Positions 57,950 through 64,000 of a stretch of DNA of 64,000 nt are shown here, piece by piece. The first letter of the stretch is position 1. Each line of letters opens with the position of its first letter. The notes below the pieces were generated by a model, which was not told where the DNA came from, made no database searches, and saw only the letters and a program-made list of their open reading frames with translations. The position numbers and the translations under genes are program-made. The stretch is from assembly GCA_002221725.1 (NCBI GenBank), contig NJFT01000001.1:62001-126000 (forward strand). The letters are read 5' to 3'. Source of the stretch: Scedosporium boydii. Its lineage: Eukaryota > Ascomycota > Sordariomycetes > Microascales > Microascaceae.

Positions 57950-60900
57950 TACTTCGTACTTTTCTCACACCCCGTCCTTGACCTGTTCCGGCAAGCTCAG
58001 TGGAGTCGCTGTAAGGTAATATCGTGATGTTGGAAGCAGACTGGTGCCCTCGTCTCCATCAACCCTCTTTCCCCCACAGCTACTCCGCTCAGTTTGCGCT
58101 AAGGAGTCGAGATCCTCGGTGTTGAGTGAACGAAGTAACGCTAGACTTGCTTGAACAGGACTAGTAGAGTCATGACACTGCTGAAGGATACTTCGAATGA
58201 CCACGACAGCCCTAACACACACACCGCAATCGGCCCTGAGTCCGCCATTTTAATCTCCAGAAAGGATTGGCCTTCTGGAAGGAATTTTCAGGCTCAGCAT
58301 CAACAACAACAACAAGGAGGCACATACCATACACCCCCCGACAGATCAACTCCCCTCCTCGCTTCTTTTTGCCACACAAAGACTCGCTCGTGTGCCCCGA
58401 CTCCTTGAGTCAGGGATTCGGTCAAATTGTATTGATTGTGTTCTCCAGACCAAGTGCGTCCCGTCCCATGGGGTTGGCAGACGACCAGACTCGTCGACGG
58501 GACGCGGCATTTTTGGAGTCTGTTTAAAGTGTTGAATACCCGGAGTGTTTTGTTGTATAGTGTACAGTACCAGCATCAGCATCTAGATGCGATCTGTCTC
58601 ACGACGGCCGAAATCCGGGGAAATACGGTATCAATACAAGCCCGTTGTGTAAACCAATACCTGAAGACTATAGCATAGTGTACAGTACTCGAGTTTCGTA
58701 GCCCTGAAAGGCGCTTCAGATATTGAAGTTTAGAAACCCACCCACCAGCAGGCGAACTTCGTACGAAATAAGCACAAGATTAGTACTGAAGTCGCATTGC
58801 TCAGCTAAATTGAGCTGCGCCTGCCAGGCGGGTCCCAATCGATCCTCTCTTTGACTTTCCCAGTACGAAGTAGTCTAGTATATACACTTGTGTGCAGAGT
58901 ACGGAGTAGATTGAAGGGTCTCCACTGTGGTTGCGATTTCGCCTCTCTGTGATTTCCCGGTTTTCAACTTACAACACTATCATGATGAAGATCATCGCCA
59001 AGGTCAAATCCTGTTCACCTATCGTGTTCACTTATCGTGTTCAACCCTGCCGAAGACATCATCGGAAGGAGGCGGACACGGCCGATAAAATCATCCGTCA
59101 TCATCTGTCTTCCCTGCGCAACTGACATTTAGTCAGACTCAATCCGTCATTTTAGCGTCTCCAGTGCCAACGCTAGAAGAGGGTGTGACAGAGATGGAGA
59201 AAAAGAGAGAGCGCCAGATTTTTTTTTCCCTTTCTTGCTCATTTAACTTTCAATAAGTCCGATTGAGATGAAGACCAGAAAAGCTCATTTACAAGCACGC
59301 GCTCCCTAGGCCAGCATCGAGGATCAGAATCATCCAGACCACTTCACATCAGGCCATCACAGGGCTAGCTAAACTACTCGCAGGGCAAGTTGGGCTAGAA
59401 GTTGAAATACACACACCATGCCTAGCATTTACTTGGCAAGATGCCGAGTGGACATCAAAACCCATCAAAAGGGACAAGAACCCCGGGACTTGTCCTGCTA
59501 GTGGCCTAGTGACACTCGCATACACTACGGCTGTCCCGGGCGCTATCGCGTTTCGAGGGCACCTCGCCGTGACTTTCGAACGATATACCCTGCCTCGAAA
59601 TTCCCTTAGATTCTTGCTCACAACTCAGAACAAGTTGGTAGCGTGGATTGGTTGATGACACCTCACCCCGGTCCTGCTCCGAACCCTCCAAGTTGATAAA
59701 AATGGCCTGATCGAATTCCCCAATCCCACCCGTGGCGTCCTCCTTACCCCAATCAAGCCTAATTTGGGTTTCCCCATGGGCAGAAACCCTGATGCGTCTG
59801 TGCAGGTCCCGGTTAGCCACTGTTGGCCTCAACTGTCGTGTACTTCGTATGTAGTGTAGCATTCTACTTCGTCCACCACCATTGCCAGGCTGTACAACTA
59901 CATGTCTACGGACTACGCATACAGTTCCCCATTCCCCAGAGACGGGATTCCAACCACACCTTCTCAGATGACGCTTGCCCACCGAGGAGCCAAACCCAGA
60001 GGGATCCAACTGTGCAGTCTGTCCTACATCATGAGCGCTTGATGGGCCCATTTCAACATATTTCCATCTCGTCCCCACAAAACCCAAGCTGGAGTGCGCC
60101 GCTGTAGCTCGTATGACCAAAGGCCTCCATAAACGTTTTGCTGCAGGTCCTTTTTACGGGGATTCTCAGGATCCAGTTACAGCCCTACACCCTCATCTTG
60201 CCAGGTTCAGTTGACGGGATAGAGTACTTTGTCGATCTCCATGTTATGATGATAATAAAAAAAACTTCGTCCTTCGTACACGCAGACGAGCCCAGAATTC
60301 TGCTTCACTTGGCTGTGCAGTTTCGGTGTGTTCTCAGTAGTGTAAGTCTCCCCTCGATCATGCTCCTCTCCGTCGATATTGCAGGCCAATCCATTCAATA
60401 CTTTCTTCAAGAATTTTCTGTGTCTGCCAATTATGAGACATTATCTTCGTTGATGCGTCGATGGATTCTCATCAATGCGACGAAAACTACGAAGTAAACT
60501 AACGAAAAAAAGGGGGAGACTTGTTTTCGCGGTAGTGCGGCACTTCTTTCCTAGGGACTGTCAAATCCCTTGATCAGATCGCCGAACACATGGGCTGGCA
60601 CCAAGAACCGAAAAGAAACGGACGGCAGTGGGAAATCCCCAAGGTCTGCCACGTGTGAGAGTCCCTTGTTCTTGTTTTTCTCTATCCGAACCCTCCTCTT
60701 CCCTCCCCCTGCCCTCCCTGCCCTCCCTCACAATCCTTCAAACAATGCGCCTTCACCTGCGAGTCTTCCGTGCGCTCCCGGTTCTTTCCCGGACGACCCC
60801 TCCATGACGGAAATTCCAGCGTTTTCTATTCGAGCTGTGCACGCCTTCGAAACTCTTTCCTCTTTTAGTATCATGACATTGAACTTTTTTTTTTTTTTTT

Positions 60901-63746
60901 CAGCCACGCGAGATCTGCTCTGCACCACCTCGGCATAGACCGGAAATGCGAGCTTTTCAGTCGCAACGATACAATGGTCACAATCGTGGTGGACTGGAAA
61001 CAACCACCATCCCCTTTTATATAGGTAACATGCAACATTAACAATGGGTTCTGCCCAAAAAGCAGAATGTCAGATGCGTCAGACGCTAATCTAACTTAGC
61101 TTTCCTTCTTAAATCTGCTATCCCACATGCCTCTCATGCCAACCACAAACCAGCACAAAGTAGAAATACATCCCCAGCGCGGGGAACTTACATTCCCAGG
61201 CGTCTGGGAAGATGCAGCCTATGAAGGATAGAGCTGAAGTGGATCATTGATATCAACCTTCATCGACCTTTCATAGCACGATTTCGCAGCCGGATGCCTA
61301 ACCAGAACCAGCCGGATCCATGACCGTCCAGACCATCCAGCTAACTCGCCCAAACCAGACAAATATGACAGATTCGGCGAACTGTCCCCGCAGAAGGAGT
61401 GAGCTTTCCCCGGCACACTTGGGGTAAACATTATTACCAATATTCGACCCTTTTTTTGATGAGAGAGAGCGGGCGCTGTAACCCCCTAACTTCGTACATC
61501 ACTCGCAGCATCCCCACTTCTCCATACTTGTTCCCACACCTTTCGACTCGAATACGGGGTGAGCATTGATCAATACTGGGACAAGCAGTCATTGGGAATA
61601 ATCTGGCCATTCCCACTTCCCTTGGGCGGACTGCGCATTTCCTCGCTACACGCCCCCCCTTCTTCTGGAAATATGTACGAAGTACGTAACTACAAATGTT
61701 TCTCTTAGGGATGTCCTCGTAGCAGTAGCAGCAGTAGTGCTACCAGAGGCGCGTGGCAATGGCTCGATGATGCAGATCTCGTTGCTATCAAACAATGCCA
61801 TTTATTGCTTTTGCGCTGCGGGTAATTTTCCGGATCTCTTGGCGGGGGGATCGTGGAGATTGGTTATAGCAATGTCAGCGAGGGAGGGGATATCGCGTGG
61901 CCTCGAAACCTGGTCCCTGGATCGCGTGGCCTTTCTGAGCCCATGGAGGGTAGTTCCTGTGAGCATGTCGTTGAAGGGATGGGACGTGAAGCGCGACTGC
62001 CTAACCATATTCATGCTGTTCCTTTGCCAAGAACGTCACGTCCATCATGAACCCGGATTCTCGAGGCGAGGCGAGGTGATGAGAAGGGAACGTACTCATA
62101 CTCTCGCGTATCGAGGGAGGATTCCCATCTCAGGATCCTCGTTGGTCATTCCGGAACGTCGATCATGATCAATGATTCCTCAAGCACATACCATCCTTAT
62201 CACACTCGCCCTCGCCCTCACCCTCTCCGTACGCAGCTGAGACCAACGACACAGGGTGGGTTCCGGGGAAGCAACTTTCAAAGCTAGTAGATTACAGTTC
62301 ATGTGCACCAAGCATGCTTATACGTAATAGAAAGGGCCTTCCGCCCTTCTAGCATCCTTCCATGCATCAGGAGATTGAAGGACTGAATCAAATGTGGGAA
62401 GTACGAAGCCGTCCTCGACCCCAACATCATGGGGAGCGGAAAGCAAAACGGAATAAAAGGCAAAAAGCGTAGCATTAACTTCAAACTAGTGTAATCTGCC
62501 ACGAGGCAGAGTAGCTGCCTCCTACCTCCTGCGTTCTCCCCGCCCCCCTCTTCCCTCTTCCGATCAAGAGCCAGTTCTCAAACCATTGATGCCAGATCAA
62601 ACGACACTTGGACCCGAAACAGAGGATGGCCATTCGAGTATTATGATAGGTTTCTGATGATATTAGACTACTCCGTAGGAGGTTAAGCTGCCCTCATGGA
62701 CCCCCCATGAGCCACATGGGCGACCCTGGGCTGAAGCCTCAAGGGTACGAAGTAGTCGGCACCAATGGGGATGTGTACCCCGTCCTTTCCTTTACAGTTT
62801 GGACATGGATAACCCGCATCCGCATTTCGGATGCTGCCCTGTTTCTACTAGCATCCTCCGCACTATTGGCCAGGATCCCTTTGACTCTGAACCTTGCGAA
62901 AGTGTAAACCGAAGTACGAAGTACCTCTGTGCTATATCCCCTCTCATTGCCGCCCACAGACATTTTGGAATGGAAAGGGAACATCGAAATCCTTCCATCT
63001 TCTCATGCATCTACGCCACGTGCGAAGAAACGCACGTCCAAGTCGTCCTGGACCAATCCTCTCCTTCTCCGACCCTCCTCTTCAACACTCCAACGTTTCT
63101 TCCTTCTGTCCGGAAGAAAGGAATTACCCTTTTTGTGGTACAATACGACAACAAAGAAGGACTTCCCTCGTAACTGTCCCGAGTCTAATAATACCAGCCC
63201 TGACCTGTTCCACGCTATCCTACTCACACATAAGCCCATGTGGCATGCGTGACTCCTTGGGGAAATTTCCGCTAGGGCATCATCGTCATCACCTTGATTT
63301 CGTGGAGAAGAGGCCAGACCCCATCGACTCGACCATACCCCGTCTGAACCCCGGACAGGACATGGTCTTAATATGATGAAGCCAATCTTCCGCTTCTTCC
63401 TTTCGTACTAGCCTTTTACCGGGGGTGAGGCGGGGTTTCCGAAAGCCTAACATCACACCCTGCCCTGTCGCCTTGTCCTCGAGATGATGGGGAAATATTT
63501 GGGGAAAAAGGATCATGAACAACCTAACCACCCTACCCTGCCCTGGCCATGGGTTGACGAAAGAAAACGTACTAGCCTCGAAGAACAAGATCGGAAATAA
63601 TAACACCCTTCTTCTTTGTAAGAAATGGGCAGAGAGTGAGGGGAAGGAGGGGAACCACACTGCGCCCGCAAGAGACTAGAGAAGGAGCCAGACATAGTGT
63701 AAACCTCGTTTCCCCATACCATTCAATTGATGTCGTACTTCGTACT
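57950..63746. repeat. Dispersed TACGAAGTA / TACTTCGTA motif cluster
   Basis: The motif or its complement, exact or with one or two end changes, occurs at 57950, 58757, 58864, 59841, 61488, 61677, 62400, 62746, 62915 and 63736, and the sister form TACGGAGTA/TACTCCGTA at 58900 and 62669. Elsewhere in the window it is seen mainly at 25111, 36076 and 36097, always between genes. Positions were read by eye and may be off by a base or two. Confidence 0.65.
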
Positions 63747-64000
63747 CTAGTTCGACCCATTTATTCCTTCGATTATTGGCGAAGCCCTTCCTAGCGTATT
63801 CTGGGGGAATGATAAATGATAAGGGAAAGTTCCACACCTGTTTCGTTAGCCCCACAGCAAACCGGTTTGTCTGACCTGGGGTATAGTTGGGGTATGTATG
63901 GGGAAAAAGAGGAGACAAAAAATAATAACGTGAGATTTGAGTCTAGATGCTACGAGATTGTACGGTGCGAGTGTGTTCATGCATGGGGAACTGTACAAAT

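Larger units (their letters stand above)
56851..64000. other. Gene desert upstream of facB, over 7 kb
   Basis: No gene is supported on either strand despite several ORFs of 100-200 codons (59506-60120, 60570-60938, 61737-62168, 62894-63376); none has family features, and overlapping frames on both strands suggest chance openings. The facB promoter and leader must start here. Visible elements: a triple CTGGGCA repeat at 57607, two CTGGGG hexamers at 57401-57417, two TAGTGTACAGTAC copies at 58558 and 58676, a T-run at 60886-60900, and many TACGAAGTA motifs. The right edge may be the start of a further gene's spacer. Confidence 0.5.

Noticed and set aside
59506..60120. 204-codon open frame on the minus strand
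   Set aside because: Its composition and lack of any motif, plus overlapping plus-strand frames, point to chance.
61737..62168. 143-codon open frame on the plus strand
   Set aside because: No recognisable domain, no splice partners and overlapping reverse frames.
62799..63376. Overlapping plus-strand frames of 107-160 codons
   Set aside because: Three frames are open at once in low-complexity CT-rich sequence; none has a protein-like signature.
1..64000. Secondary-metabolite cluster, transposon or viral insertion
   Set aside because: No synthase, tailoring enzyme set, transposase, reverse transcriptase, terminal repeats or viral gene was seen.

Overview
The window looks like a filamentous ascomycete (Pezizomycotina, probably Sordariomycetes) nuclear chromosome. 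Evidence: genes with several short (about 45-110 nt) GT-AG introns carrying CTAAC/CTGAC branch sites, AT-richer spacers, a FacB-type Zn2Cys6 regulator, a fungal CorA-like protein and long spacers dotted with TACGAAGTA motifs. Genus is not resolved. No rRNA, tRNA, transposon, CRISPR or secondary-metabolite cluster was recognised. Exon joins were worked out by hand from splice signals, reading phase and protein continuity.

Layout, left to right: 3' end of a small membrane protein (+); CorA-like protein (+); karyopherin KAP123 (-), divergent from a phytanoyl-CoA dioxygenase-like gene (+); WKF-domain protein (-), divergent from proteasome subunit alpha-1 SCL1 (+); 3.6 kb gene-poor; unknown 211-aa protein (+); TMEM234-like protein (-); INN1/FIC1-like C2 protein (-); YFH7-like P-loop kinase (+); unknown 631-aa Ala/Pro-rich protein (-); 87-aa protein whose start codon is split by an intron (-); nucleotidyltransferase-fold protein (+); gamma-tubulin (-), divergent from phospholipase D SPO14 (+); COQ7 (-), divergent from RTF1 (+); PGC1-like glycerophosphodiesterase (-); APH-like kinase interrupted by one in-frame stop (-); FacB/CAT8-like regulator (-); then over 7 kb without a convincing gene.

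Most genes are conserved housekeeping functions (nuclear import, protein turnover, microtubule nucleation, phospholipid signalling, ubiquinone synthesis, Pol II elongation, cytokinesis, acetate metabolism) with no operon-like logic; neighbours mainly share divergent promoters or convergent 3' ends. The most unusual signals are the split start codon at 29.8 kb, the single nonsense codon in the kinase at 50.39 kb, a 7-nt terminal exon in the PLD gene, very small first exons in three genes, and the motif-rich gene desert upstream of facB. I found no clearly new multi-gene system.
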